A stretch of 64,000 nucleotides of DNA from NCBI RefSeq assembly GCF_001690705.1, contig NZ_LZGK01000001.1:62001-126000 (forward strand). Direction: 5' to 3'. Positions 40,101-48,106 of this stretch are shown here, one piece after another (position 1 is the first letter of the stretch; every line of letters starts with the position of its first letter). The notes under the pieces are model-generated. The model saw nothing but the letters and a program-made list of their open reading frames with translations, searched no databases and was not told the origin of the DNA. The translations under genes and the position numbers were made by a program. Source of the stretch: Gilliamella sp. wkB178. GTDB lineage: Bacteria; Pseudomonadota; Gammaproteobacteria; Enterobacterales; Orbaceae.

Positions 40101-40422
40101 AAAAGAGTGGAATGATGCGGATTTAGATGAATTAGAATTGCAACTTATTCAATTGGTTACAAAATTTAAGCAATATGAAACTTTTGCAAGCATCAAGAAT
40201 AGGAAGTCCAATAGATTAGCGATAGCTGTAGTATCAGGTGCAGGTAAAGAAGCTAATCCTCGCATGGTGGAACTACATATTTCTGTAAAAGAGATAGAGT
40301 CAGCAAAAAAGGCAGTAAAAAAAACAGTATCTTCTTTGTTAGATACTGGACTATCTCGAGAGGTTTTATTGGCAGCCTTTACTGAGATTGGAATCGATAT
40401 GGTGGAAAAAAGTAATGGCTGA
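37111..40422 (+). CDS. sspC: Large P-loop ATPase, SspC-like
   Basis: The 1103-residue protein has a Walker A GPFGSGKS at residues 66-73 and a Walker B LLIIDE at 171-176, followed by an AAA-type region to about 330. The remaining two thirds are mostly helical with no recognised domain. SspC of phosphorothioation systems is described as an ATPase between SspB and SspD, which is the position here. A DndD-like Rad50 coiled coil is not evident, so this is closer to Ssp than Dnd. It overlaps its upstream neighbour by 4 bases and the next by 8. Confidence 0.68.
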   Translation: MNNMMDVLSEYIEISPQYQRSIRIDHDLENINSIEGFICHKTTTTIIENILNQLQYTNQGAYTWTGPFGSGKSSLALMFATILGKDNDLRTKARAKFSKEFLKSFDKVFSTKNGGWDTLPLVGKRESIVQSLITIIKRKYPNENIPQNINQSALIELLLKISNNEKQDGILLIIDELGKFLEFSITNGDDIYFLQELAEAASRSKGKFIVIGLLHQSFRNYAYQLDEKQKNEWSKIQGRYADIPLIINTDEVVSLIGKAIKAKKRPNETIDVCNRVANVIKKYKPFINKKELANQLNECWPLHPVMAMLLGPISRKQIGQNERSIFTFLSSCEPFGFQYYLQRTTFNSNCWYRTDNYWDYLRANLESVITYSNDSHRWAQAVDIVEKVEGYAKVNEDLKLALVKTIALINLFKNSSGLTSETEILEALYPEYSSSSIIKALSELADLKVIIYRKHINSWVIFEGSDFDIDQAIRKVSTNVEEFNLNNLNKNIELPTIIAKKHYYRTGSMRRMNVKLIYFDHFSHLCKKSAAIENEDYFGTFYLVLPNRDNFGELQSKLLELSKNLDQKTIIGYPSNYRKIISFGEELALLFRVKDDNNGILESDAIARRELFSREQTIELKLQEELSTALYNATWCISGEEYSNLNLNVFASNLADKFFNKTPIIRSELINRNKLSPSISKARKELLYRIFNNLNEENLGFEKYPPERGLYDIVLKSTKLHSKDKTHNWEIISPSKDNSLYALWNATDKLFSSQKDKISVKDIYHFWSLPPFGLANGIKPILFWCYYLSNKDHLSLYKNNMFLPNITDLEVDELLQDESIFSIRKVILDKDKRDLLKGISDLLQKFNVLNTKNTPLDAARGLVGLIYKLPEWAKRTNKISLRAKNIRNSLLKACDPYKILFNDLRVEISSSENYLLELEDTIQEIISIYPNTLNSINEMVLKQLEIKDRKELHDRAKILRGISSDYRFNAFIDRLSRLDDSLESIEAMISLVLNKPSKEWNDADLDELELQLIQLVTKFKQYETFASIKNRKSNRLAIAVVSGAGKEANPRMVELHISVKEIESAKKAVKKTVSSLLDTGLSREVLLAAFTEIGIDMVEKSNG

Positions 40423-41254
40423 ACGTCATGTATTAGGTTTATCTGGGGGAAAAGATAGTGCAGCATTAGCTATTTTTATGAGAGAAACATATCCAGAACT
40501 AGATATTGAATATTTTTTTACAGATACAGGTAAAGAACTTCCCGAAGTATATGCATTTCTTAATAAGCTAGAGGGATTTTTAGGTAAACCTATACTTAAA
40601 CTCAATCCACACAGAGGGTTTGATTTTTGGTTAAAAGAATATAATCATTTTCTACCATCACCACAGACACGATGGTGCACAAGACAATTAAAACTCCTTC
40701 CTTTTGAACTCTGGGTTCGTCCAATGCTAGCTGATGGTGACACTGTTTACTCTTATGTCGCCATTCGAGCTGATGAAGAATATAGGACCGGTTATTCCTC
40801 AACCAATAATAATTTAATAATTAAACTTCCATTCCGGGAAAAAGGCATAAATAAAGAAGGTGTTCGAAATATTCTTGAAAATTCTGGAGTAGGCTGGCCA
40901 GAATATTATAAATGGCGATCAAGAAGTGGATGTACGTTTTGTTTTTTCCAGAAAAAGATAGAATGGATAGGTTTATTAGAGAAACATCCCGATGAATTTC
41001 AAAAAGCAAAAGAGTATGAAAAATTAGCTATTGATCATGGTTCACCGTTTACTTGGATTCAAGGAGAACCTTTATCTGAGCTTGAAAAACCTGAAAGGAT
41101 AGCCCAAATTAAAGATGAATTTCAAAAACGTTTACAAAAAGAAAAAAAGAAAAAACCTGTAAATCCTCTCTTACCTGAAATTGAAATTATTGAAATTGAT
41201 GATCTTTATTATGATGATGAAGGTGCTGGATCTTGTAATATTTGTCATAAGTAG
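40415..41254 (+). CDS. sspD: PAPS-reductase/DndC-like PP-loop sulfurtransferase, SspD-like
   Basis: The start is set at the ATG at 40415, where the PP-loop SGGKDS falls at residues 10-15, giving 279 residues. Cys88 (RWCTRQLK), Cys173 and Cys176 (SGCTFCFFQ), and a C-terminal CxxC (274-277) are candidates for the 4Fe-4S ligands used by DndC/SspD proteins. These adenylate and sulfurate the DNA backbone together with a cysteine desulfurase. No desulfurase is encoded on this island, so a housekeeping IscS may supply sulfur. Gene overlap with the ATPase shows operon membership. Confidence 0.82.
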   Translation: MAERHVLGLSGGKDSAALAIFMRETYPELDIEYFFTDTGKELPEVYAFLNKLEGFLGKPILKLNPHRGFDFWLKEYNHFLPSPQTRWCTRQLKLLPFELWVRPMLADGDTVYSYVAIRADEEYRTGYSSTNNNLIIKLPFREKGINKEGVRNILENSGVGWPEYYKWRSRSGCTFCFFQKKIEWIGLLEKHPDEFQKAKEYEKLAIDHGSPFTWIQGEPLSELEKPERIAQIKDEFQKRLQKEKKKKPVNPLLPEIEIIEIDDLYYDDEGAGSCNICHK

Positions 41255-41345
41255 ATTAATTTATATTCAATATGATTTCTATTCTCCCCATACTATCTAT
41301 TTAGTATATAATTAATACAATATAGTAAATAATTGGATTAATATC

Positions 41346-43730
41346 ATGGCTAAATTTGAGATATCTGCAAGAACACTAATCCATTTAGGTTCTGAGCTTA
41401 TTACATCTGATGAAATTGCTCTTTATGAGTTAATTAAAAATGCATTTGATGCATTCTCTCCAAGAGTTGAAGTTTTTTTTAACATACCAATACATAATGA
41501 CATAATAAAAAATATTCTTATTGATTTATCTAGTTCATCATCAGTCACTGATTGCGACTTGGTTGAAATACAAAAAAAACTTTCCTCAAATATGAGAAAT
41601 GATCTCAGTGCAGATGTAAAAAAAGAAACTGAATTCAAAATTTCTAGTTTACTGAATATAAAAGATATTAATGATGTTTTTAGTATTCTAAACTCAATCA
41701 ATTATATAAAAGTAAGTGATACTGGTATTGGAATGACAAAAAATACTTTAGAAAGTGTATTTTTATGTGTCGGAACGCCATTTAAATTAGATTATAAAAA
41801 TGATAATCCTCTTTTGCATGAAGATCGGGTTTTGTTAGGGAATAAAGGAATTGGTAGACTTTCTATGATGAGGCTAGGTAAATATGCGAAGGTTAATTCA
41901 TGGACAGAGTCAGATATTAAGTCTCATGAAGTAAATTTCAATTGGGAAGAATATGACAGTCTCTCAAAAAATATAAATGAAATTGACATTTCTATAAACG
42001 AGGCTAATAAACCACCTAATATTAAATCGGGTACAACTATACTAATCTATGGTTTGACATCTGATTGGAATAAAGAGCGTATTGACGACAATATAATTAA
42101 TCGTTTTCTAAGAAGGTTAAAAAATCCATTTTCAGATAAAAAAATATCCTTTCCAATAGATATTTTTTTAAATAATAGTAATAGGATACCAATCAAACCC
42201 CCTTCACAAGAATTATGGGCGCTTGCAGATAGAGAATTTACATTAAATTTTGATCCTAGAAATATTTTAGATGATGCTTCCTATATTTTAGATACAAAAA
42301 TAAATGAAGTTAAAAATAAAACAAATGACCCCTTAGTAGATTATATATCATTCCAACATTTTAAAAGTAAATTGCCTATTGAATTAGATGAACTAAAAAA
42401 AATCGGTCCTTTCAAATTAAATATTCGATGGTTCAATAGACGAAACTTAACTAAAGATGGTTTGGGGAAAAATCTTAAAACTATGAGAAAGGAATTAGAT
42501 ATATGGTCTGGTGGTATTGCCATATATAGAGATCATTTTCGTATTGGAATGACGGGTTCTGATAAAGATGGTGATTGGTTAGGTATTGATTCTAGCGCTC
42601 TTAAGAGAGGGGGGTTTGTTGTCAATAAAATCCAAACTGTTGGAGCTTTAGAAATCAGTAAAAATGCGAATAAATATTTGATAGATAAAACAAATAGAGA
42701 AGGGCTTGTTGAAAATAAACAGTCAGAGCATTTAAGATCAATATTAGTTCAGTTTGGGTTAGGAACATTAAGAGAATATATTACTGTTGAAAATACAATT
42801 GAAGCAAAAACAACGTTAACCAATTTTGTAGAGACAGGTACATCTGAGATTGAGGATAAATTATTAAAGTCACAAAACAATATTTCTGATATTCGTTCAA
42901 AGGTAAAATCATCAGAAGTAAAAGATATTTTAGATTCCTTGTCTTTAAATATGCACTTTATAGAAACAGAAGTAAAAAAATATAATGATGCAATTTCTGA
43001 TCTAAAAGAAAGCCGAGAAGATATTCTTGAATTAGCTGGAGTGGGGACAGTAATGCATAGTGTTTTACATGAGTTGATCAGAAGCACTAGTCAAACACGA
43101 AGTTTAATTGCTGAACTATCAGAAAATTCAGAAATTAATGATGATATACAGGATTTACTGCAAAAATTAGAAAAAGAGATAAAGTTTATTGATATTCGGA
43201 TGTCTCAATTGGATCCTTTAAGTCCAAATAAACGTCAACGTAAACGGAAGTTTAATATAGTAAAACTAGTAAGGACGATTTTAGATGGCTATTCCACACG
43301 AAGAAATAGGCATAATGTGCAGGTTTCTTTTTTAGTTGATGGTGAAGTTGCTGGAAACCAAGTTGTAGATGTTTTTATGGTGGAGGGCTTTGTTAGCTTA
43401 GCATTAGAGAATCTTCTCACTAATTCATTTTATTGGTTGAAACAAAGATTAAAAATTGGAGAGGATCAAAGGAAAATTTCGATTGATATTGATTCATCTA
43501 CAAAAACAATTATATTTTCAGATAATGGTCCTGGCATTGATATAAAATACAAAGAAAGAATTTTTAATCCGGGGTTTTCAATGAGAAATGATGGGAACGG
43601 ATTTGGTCTTTATATTGCTAAAGAAGTCGCTGGATATCATGATGCTCAATTATATTTAGATTCTGTACCAGAAGAAGATCTGAAATTAAGGACTTTTATT
43701 TTTGAGTTACCAAAGGAGAAAGGAGAGTAA
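41346..43730 (+). CDS. Double-GHKL ATPase with histidine-kinase-like core
   Basis: The 794-residue protein carries two separate GHKL nucleotide-binding domains. The N-terminal one is Hsp90/MORC-like: LIKNAFDA (29-36), DTGIGM (125-130), GNKGIGRLS (165-173). The C-terminal one is histidine-kinase-like: LENLLTNSF (about 687-695), DNGPGI (about 726-731), FNPGFS, GNGFGL (about 750-755). Between them a helical DHp-like segment has HSVLHELIRST with His571 and His575-Glu576. There is no membrane segment or signal peptide. It starts 91 bases after the SspD-like gene and is tightly followed by a receiver-like protein. I infer a cytoplasmic, phosphotransfer-like sensor/effector pair in place of SspE; this is not a described function. 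Confidence 0.8.
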   Translation: MAKFEISARTLIHLGSELITSDEIALYELIKNAFDAFSPRVEVFFNIPIHNDIIKNILIDLSSSSSVTDCDLVEIQKKLSSNMRNDLSADVKKETEFKISSLLNIKDINDVFSILNSINYIKVSDTGIGMTKNTLESVFLCVGTPFKLDYKNDNPLLHEDRVLLGNKGIGRLSMMRLGKYAKVNSWTESDIKSHEVNFNWEEYDSLSKNINEIDISINEANKPPNIKSGTTILIYGLTSDWNKERIDDNIINRFLRRLKNPFSDKKISFPIDIFLNNSNRIPIKPPSQELWALADREFTLNFDPRNILDDASYILDTKINEVKNKTNDPLVDYISFQHFKSKLPIELDELKKIGPFKLNIRWFNRRNLTKDGLGKNLKTMRKELDIWSGGIAIYRDHFRIGMTGSDKDGDWLGIDSSALKRGGFVVNKIQTVGALEISKNANKYLIDKTNREGLVENKQSEHLRSILVQFGLGTLREYITVENTIEAKTTLTNFVETGTSEIEDKLLKSQNNISDIRSKVKSSEVKDILDSLSLNMHFIETEVKKYNDAISDLKESREDILELAGVGTVMHSVLHELIRSTSQTRSLIAELSENSEINDDIQDLLQKLEKEIKFIDIRMSQLDPLSPNKRQRKRKFNIVKLVRTILDGYSTRRNRHNVQVSFLVDGEVAGNQVVDVFMVEGFVSLALENLLTNSFYWLKQRLKIGEDQRKISIDIDSSTKTIIFSDNGPGIDIKYKERIFNPGFSMRNDGNGFGLYIAKEVAGYHDAQLYLDSVPEEDLKLRTFIFELPKEKGE

Positions 43731-43737
43731 TTTTCAA

Positions 43738-45633
43738 ATGTATGAAAGTATTAGAGTCGCGATTATTGATGATGATTGGTCTCAAGACATAACATATCAA
43801 GATATAGTATTTATTAATAGAGAATTCGCAGATTCTTTATTAGATAAAGATGATTTTCTTTATGATAAAATTGCAACATGCTTAAAAAATGAAGACCCAA
43901 ATATTAAATTGGATGAAGACATAATATACTCATCATTAGCTAATGAAAAAGTACAAACTTTATTATTGGATGACCAAAAAAAGTATGTTTATGAGGCGAT
44001 TGAAAGAAAGAAATCTTTTCTTGAACCATTGAATAAAGTAAAAAATTTTTTTATAGAAAATACTATTCAGAATAAAAATATAGATATAATTCACTCTCAT
44101 AGTGATGAAAAATTAGAGAAAGAAATATATGACATTGTATGTATCGATTATTTTTTTAAAGATAATTCAGAAAATGAAACTTTATCAATTCTATCTAAAA
44201 TGTTATCTAAGAATAATAATTCTCTATTTATCCTTATGTCATCTCACACTCAGCGTTTAGAAAAAGATATTGAGCATATTAGAACTAAATTAGAAATATC
44301 AAAAGCACGGTTTAGACTTTTATCTAAACCTATGAAAAAGGCCTCGGATCTAGAACAAGAAATAAAATGGAATTTTACTATAAAGCAATTACTTGAAGAA
44401 AAAAAATTAATTCCTTATGTAGAGTCTTTTATTAAAAGCTGGCAAAAGAAAATAAAGTTAGCTGCAGATAAAGTTTGTAAAGATCTATGGGAAATCGATT
44501 GTGACAGTATCAATAAATTATATATAACTGCAAAAAATGATAATATTGATTTAGAGTCATATATTCCCGATATTCTTTCTAAGCAAATTCTAAGTAACTT
44601 GGAGGCAGAGTCTGTCAGCGTTACTGCTTCTGGAGTTTCTAAAACTTTAAATCAAGAGTTAGCTAATATTGATAGATTAAGGCCAAGCCATGATTTAATT
44701 GAGTCTAGAAGTTATTTATATGATTTAATTAAAAATATCAGTTGGGAAGGACGAGTTGTTGATAGATATAATACAAATCAATTTGAATCCCCTTTTTCTT
44801 GGTTTAAATCTAATATTCGTTTTGGAACTGTAATAACGATTAATGATGGAGCTCCCCTAATTAATTTAACTCAACCATGCGACCTTACTCAAGGTAGTGA
44901 TTCTGAAAAAACTAAATTATTATTTATAAAAGGGGATTTTGTTTCAATAAATTTAACAGCAAAGATAAGTAATAAAATTGGCGTTAGCTATGCGTGTAAA
45001 ATGGATGGGGAGTGGAAAAATATACATTGGAATTTTCTGAATCCAGAGATTAGAACTTTACAATCAATATTAGGAAAAGTTCATAATATTGTTGTTGTTG
45101 GTACATTAAGACAAGAACAGGCTCAAAGTTTAGTTCATCAATTTACTCAGCAGGTATCTCGTATTGGTTTAGTTAGACAACCTGAAATTGGATGCATGCA
45201 ATCTATTTTTGTAAAAGTAATCAATATTGAAAAAAATAATATTACTCTACAAAGAATAGATAAAAAGGGAAATGATGATAAATTCCCGACTTTGGTGATA
45301 AGTAATACTAGTAATTCTATTTCTAAAACTAAATTAAAGGTTTTTTTTGAATCACCAATTGATAGCTTTAAAAATACAATAGGCAAAGAATGTTTGATTC
45401 AAATACCTATACATAATTGTTTGTTTTTAAGGGGTTTTATGGATGAAAGTGATTTTCTTAAAGCATTAGATACTTTAAATTTTGGTTTAAAGGCAAATAC
45501 AAATTCTCAAGATAAGATCGCAGGATATTTAAATATTGAAAAATATAATTTATCAGAAAATTTATCTATTTTAATAAAAAATAGTCAAGGAAAGTTAAAA
45601 AAAGATAGAATATTTTTATTGAATTTAATATAA
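43738..45633 (+). CDS. Receiver-like protein paired with the double-GHKL ATPase
   Basis: The ATG at 43738 is chosen because AAAGGAG lies about 10 bases before it; the frame is open 12 codons further. The protein has 631 residues. The N-terminal 200 residues look like an expanded receiver: acidic IIDDDW (10-14), a candidate phospho-acceptor Asp137 in IVCIDYFF, and a Lys in LLSKPMKK (about 197). A long insertion separates the acidic pocket from Asp137. The C-terminal 400 residues match nothing I recognise; they contain beta-rich stretches but no nuclease motif I can name. Seven bases from the kinase-like gene, it is clearly its partner and may be the effector. Confidence 0.72.
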   Translation: MYESIRVAIIDDDWSQDITYQDIVFINREFADSLLDKDDFLYDKIATCLKNEDPNIKLDEDIIYSSLANEKVQTLLLDDQKKYVYEAIERKKSFLEPLNKVKNFFIENTIQNKNIDIIHSHSDEKLEKEIYDIVCIDYFFKDNSENETLSILSKMLSKNNNSLFILMSSHTQRLEKDIEHIRTKLEISKARFRLLSKPMKKASDLEQEIKWNFTIKQLLEEKKLIPYVESFIKSWQKKIKLAADKVCKDLWEIDCDSINKLYITAKNDNIDLESYIPDILSKQILSNLEAESVSVTASGVSKTLNQELANIDRLRPSHDLIESRSYLYDLIKNISWEGRVVDRYNTNQFESPFSWFKSNIRFGTVITINDGAPLINLTQPCDLTQGSDSEKTKLLFIKGDFVSINLTAKISNKIGVSYACKMDGEWKNIHWNFLNPEIRTLQSILGKVHNIVVVGTLRQEQAQSLVHQFTQQVSRIGLVRQPEIGCMQSIFVKVINIEKNNITLQRIDKKGNDDKFPTLVISNTSNSISKTKLKVFFESPIDSFKNTIGKECLIQIPIHNCLFLRGFMDESDFLKALDTLNFGLKANTNSQDKIAGYLNIEKYNLSENLSILIKNSQGKLKKDRIFLLNLI

Positions 45634-45859
45634 AAGTTATCTGTATTAAGATATTATTATTTAATAATTACTATTTTTTAGTATTATTTATATGTAAACT
45701 GTATTTATTCAAACGGATAAGATAAATATCTTTGAATAAATCAGAAGTTTCTATAAATGAATCTCCCTAAGGATACAAACACGGATACATCCTCTCACCC
45801 CAAATCCCCCAACCTAATACTCCCAAGGCTTACACAGGTATCTTCGATTCTTCATCCAT
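45634..45859. other. Right end of the island
   Basis: About 226 AT-rich bases follow the last defence gene. Near 45771-45790 two GGATACA motifs occur in direct order; the same heptamer is part of the 60-base element at 27836 and 50328, which suggests a recombinase-related site at the island end. Confidence 0.45.
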
Positions 45860-45889
45860 CACCAATCACCAAATTTTAAGACCTGCTTC
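45860..45889 (+). repeat. Right 30-bp direct repeat of the island (attR)
   Basis: Perfect 30-base match to 27697-27726, beginning with the last five bases of the tRNA-Phe gene and ending in the first arm of its terminator. The hairpin plus T-run is also copied (45881-45903). Confidence 0.85.
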
Positions 45890-45903
45890 AAGCAGGTTTT
45901 TTT

Positions 45904-46141
45904 ATGTCTAAAGCCTTTGCAGGTAAGCCTTTACGTGATCATACTTTACTGCAAGCAATGTGCTGAACCAATCGGCTATGATGCTGATGATGGACAAAAA
46001 CAAATGGGGTTAATTGTAGGTTATTTAGGCGTGTTTGAAAATTTACCAACAGCTTTAGCTTATAATCCTGAAGAAATTGAAGGTGTAGCGATGATTCACT
46101 TTATCATCGAACTAGATACGTATTTAAGCGCTCACCTTTAA
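45904..46141 (+). pseudogene. Type I restriction HsdR fragment
   Basis: The frame from 45904 gives SKAFAGKPLRDHTLLQAMC and then a stop. After a frame change MGLIVGYLGVFENLPTALAY and NPEEIEGV follow. This is the HsdR helicase-region motif (KPLRDHNLLQA...RTNR...GLIVDYLGVF...LA). It is a short, frameshifted remnant. It abuts the right repeat of the island, so type I restriction genes once stood here. Confidence 0.75.
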
Positions 46142-46208
46142 CTGGAGGTCCATTACAGAGAATGGCTTACAGGACTAAACCAGCCTCTATTCAATTAGGC
46201 ATCCTGAT

Positions 46209-46670
46209 TTATAGTATTTTATATATTATGTCAGTGGCTTTAATTTTTATTACTGCATCCGTGAATATAATTTCATGCATTAATAAATTATCATTTAACA
46301 GAATTATTTCATCAATTAACCAATCTCCATGTGAATAATCCTCCTTAGGCCACTCGCACTTATTTTTTTTTATAGAATAACTATGAGCATTAGAATAAGA
46401 CAAAGAAAATCTATTATCATATCCACCTAAAAGTAACATCTCTATATTTGTAACTCTGAAATCCCCAATGAGATTTTCTCTAATAATTAAACTATCAATT
46501 TTTGAATCATGAGGGCATCTTGGGTCATTATGATCATAATGCCAACTAGCTGACATAAATTGTAATGCTTCTTCAGGAATTTTGTCCTTAACCTTATTAA
46601 GATAATTTGGATAAGCTGAACTATCCATAAAAAAACCATCATGTGTCTGTTTAAACTTTATTATTTTCAT
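46209..46670 (-). CDS. Orphan immunity-like protein beside an Rhs remnant
   Basis: The ATG at 46670 is preferred because AGGA lies 12 bases before it, giving 153 residues; the frame is open to 46694. The protein is acidic and has no signal peptide or recognised domain. Notable segments are FFMDSSAYPNYLNKVKDKIP and WHYDHNDPRCPHDSKID. It lies directly downstream, on the same strand, of a truncated Rhs core, which is where immunity genes of Rhs toxins stand. I infer immunity function from position alone. Confidence 0.6.
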   Translation of the reverse strand: MKIIKFKQTHDGFFMDSSAYPNYLNKVKDKIPEEALQFMSASWHYDHNDPRCPHDSKIDSLIIRENLIGDFRVTNIEMLLLGGYDNRFSLSYSNAHSYSIKKNKCEWPKEDYSHGDWLIDEIILLNDNLLMHEIIFTDAVIKIKATDIIYKIL

Positions 46671-46795
46671 ATTGTTAACATCCTGATCGTCCACTTTTTT
46701 TAACCTTTTTTGTCTATTCCGTGACTGCTTGTCTACTTCCTGGTGTTCCCTTTGGAGGCAATTTTCCCATCGGCAAAGATAAAGGTGCTTTTGTG

Positions 46796-47286
46796 CTATC
46801 CAAGCGGATCAACCCACCCTAACGGATTAGGCGCATAAGCGTAAAGGTTTATCCCACCCATTAGCTCTATCGGGTCTTGCTGAGTAAACCGTCCAACCTC
46901 AGGGTCGTAATACCTGAAGGTATTATAGTGTGATCCCGTCTCGTTGTCTGCATATTGACCAGCATAGCGTAGGGGTTGGTCAATGCGAAAAGGAAAGTGG
47001 TGGTCTCTGTCCGGCGGCTAAAACTATGCTGTCGGGTCACTTGTTTACTTGTGCGACATCCTAAACCATCATAATAATGGGTGACATATTGCCCTTGTGG
47101 ATCTTTACCATAAGCCTTAATCAGCCGGTTTTCGGCGTCATAGTTAAAATGCTGGTGTGAGTCGAACGTTTTACGCTCTATTAGATTTACCCACTCATCA
47201 TAACGGTTATTTAGCTGCTGCCAGAGGGTTTTTTTATGCCAATTAACTCCCTCGGCACCACTTAAGCGGGGGATTAAAACCAACAA
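46796..47286 (-). pseudogene. Rhs-family protein remnant
   Basis: The frame at 46867-47286 contains YD-repeat sequence (FNYDAENRLIKAYGKDPQG, THYYDGLG). In another frame the core end follows: [18 protein letters not shown] then [20 protein letters not shown] and a stop at 46796. This is the hyperconserved end of an Rhs/YD-repeat core, frameshifted and with its polymorphic toxin tip missing. The N-terminal shell is absent. Such remnants are usual as displaced Rhs tips. Confidence 0.82.
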
Positions 47287-47340
47287 CCATATAAATCAAT
47301 TAATTCAACATTAGGTAAAGGTGTTAAGGTATTGGTGTTC

Positions 47341-47746
47341 AATTGGCCGTTAGATGGTGCCGACAACTGAGGGCGGTTAGCACGGCAAACAGGGAGGTTT
47401 GCCGAGGGAGTGTTTTGTAGGACTGGTCACGCTGCCGCTTAGGCGTTAAGAGGGATTGGTGTGAATCCCTCTTAACAATATCCCCACACCCCGCAGGAAG
47501 TAAAAACCAAACCATTTCACAATAGTCTTGGTTTTAGGTGTTAAATTGGCCGTTAGATGGTGCCGACAACTGAGTGCGGTTAGCACGGCAAACAGGGAGG
47601 TTTGCCGAGGGAGTGCTTTGTAGGAACAAATCACGACCGGTGCGTTAAGACCAAGCGAAGGCGGAGGGCAGTCACAGACCACCATCTGCAGGCCCGCGTT
47701 TGGGTTGTAAGGGAATTTTCGCGTTAAAATTCCCTTACTCGAGCGT
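47341..47746. repeat. Long non-coding repeat array, left copy
   Basis: An 81-base unit beginning AATTGGCCGTTAGATGG occurs at 47341-47421 and 47544-47624, and again at 52450-52530 and 52824-52904. From 47544 the match to 52824 continues for about 200 bases. The region has strong hairpins: a GTTAAGAGGGATT inverted repeat (about 47444-47476) and a GTAAGGGAATTTT inverted repeat (about 47707-47738). Its GC content is clearly higher than that of surrounding DNA. There is no coding sequence I can support. Confidence 0.78.
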
Positions 47747-48080
47747 TAACTCCGCAATTAAAATAATCACATAACTATAAAACGCTCGAAACCTAACGAA
47801 TATAATTAGTAAAACCCAACACACCCGTTAAGATGTTTCCTGAGAGGAATACGTTTCAGTATAAAAACTCAGCCCCAAATCCAGCATAAAAATAAAGTAA
47901 ATTCCTTCATCTTTACTATTCTTTACAAATAAACTCAATAAAACAGTAGTTAAATTTTATCAAGGCGTTATACTTTTAACACAGAGTTGTACGGGAGGTT
48001 AATTTCCGTGCACTTGAATAGGAAAAATGTAAATAAAACATAAAATTACTTGACGGAATCATCGTTATGTCTTACACTGT
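47747..48080. other. Leader region of adhesin gene 1
   Basis: From about 47905 the DNA parallels 53105-53283 upstream of adhesin gene 3. It contains the probable promoter and the ATG at 48067, with a weak ribosome site (ACGGA) about 10 bases before it. The same leader does not precede adhesin gene 2. Confidence 0.55.
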
Positions 48081-48106
48081 AAGCCACAAGCCACAAGCCA
48101 CAAGCC
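48081..48106 (+). repeat. Heptanucleotide repeat (AAGCCAC)3 in the adhesin 1 leader
   Basis: Three full copies of AAGCCAC and a partial fourth lie 14 bases after the ATG at 48067. In the present state that ATG runs into a stop after 26 codons. The main adhesin frame is open from this repeat to 49730. Adding one 7-base unit, or losing two, joins the ATG to it without a stop. This is the arrangement of slipped-strand phase variation. Confidence 0.78.

Larger units (their letters stand above)
27697..45889. mobile_element. tRNA-Phe genomic island carrying an Ssp-like defence operon
   Basis: The roughly 18.2 kb island is bounded by 30-bp perfect direct repeats at the 3' end of tRNA-Phe. It encodes a P4-type tyrosine integrase, AlpA, a Gp2/YfjJ-like replication protein, ArdA and several cargo genes. 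The integrase lies in the middle rather than beside the tRNA, so the island may be composite: a replication/regulation half (28.5-35.3 kb) and a defence half (35.3-45.6 kb). No capsid, portal, terminase or conjugation genes are present. Confidence 0.82.

Noticed and set aside
36167..41254. Assignment as a Dnd (dndBCDE) system
   Set aside because: There is no DndB, DndE or Rad50-like DndD; the DUF4007 gene and the gene order fit Ssp better.
47446..47685. Minus-strand open frame of 79 codons in the repeat array
   Set aside because: It falls wholly inside hairpin-rich repeated non-coding DNA and has no start signal or recognisable composition.
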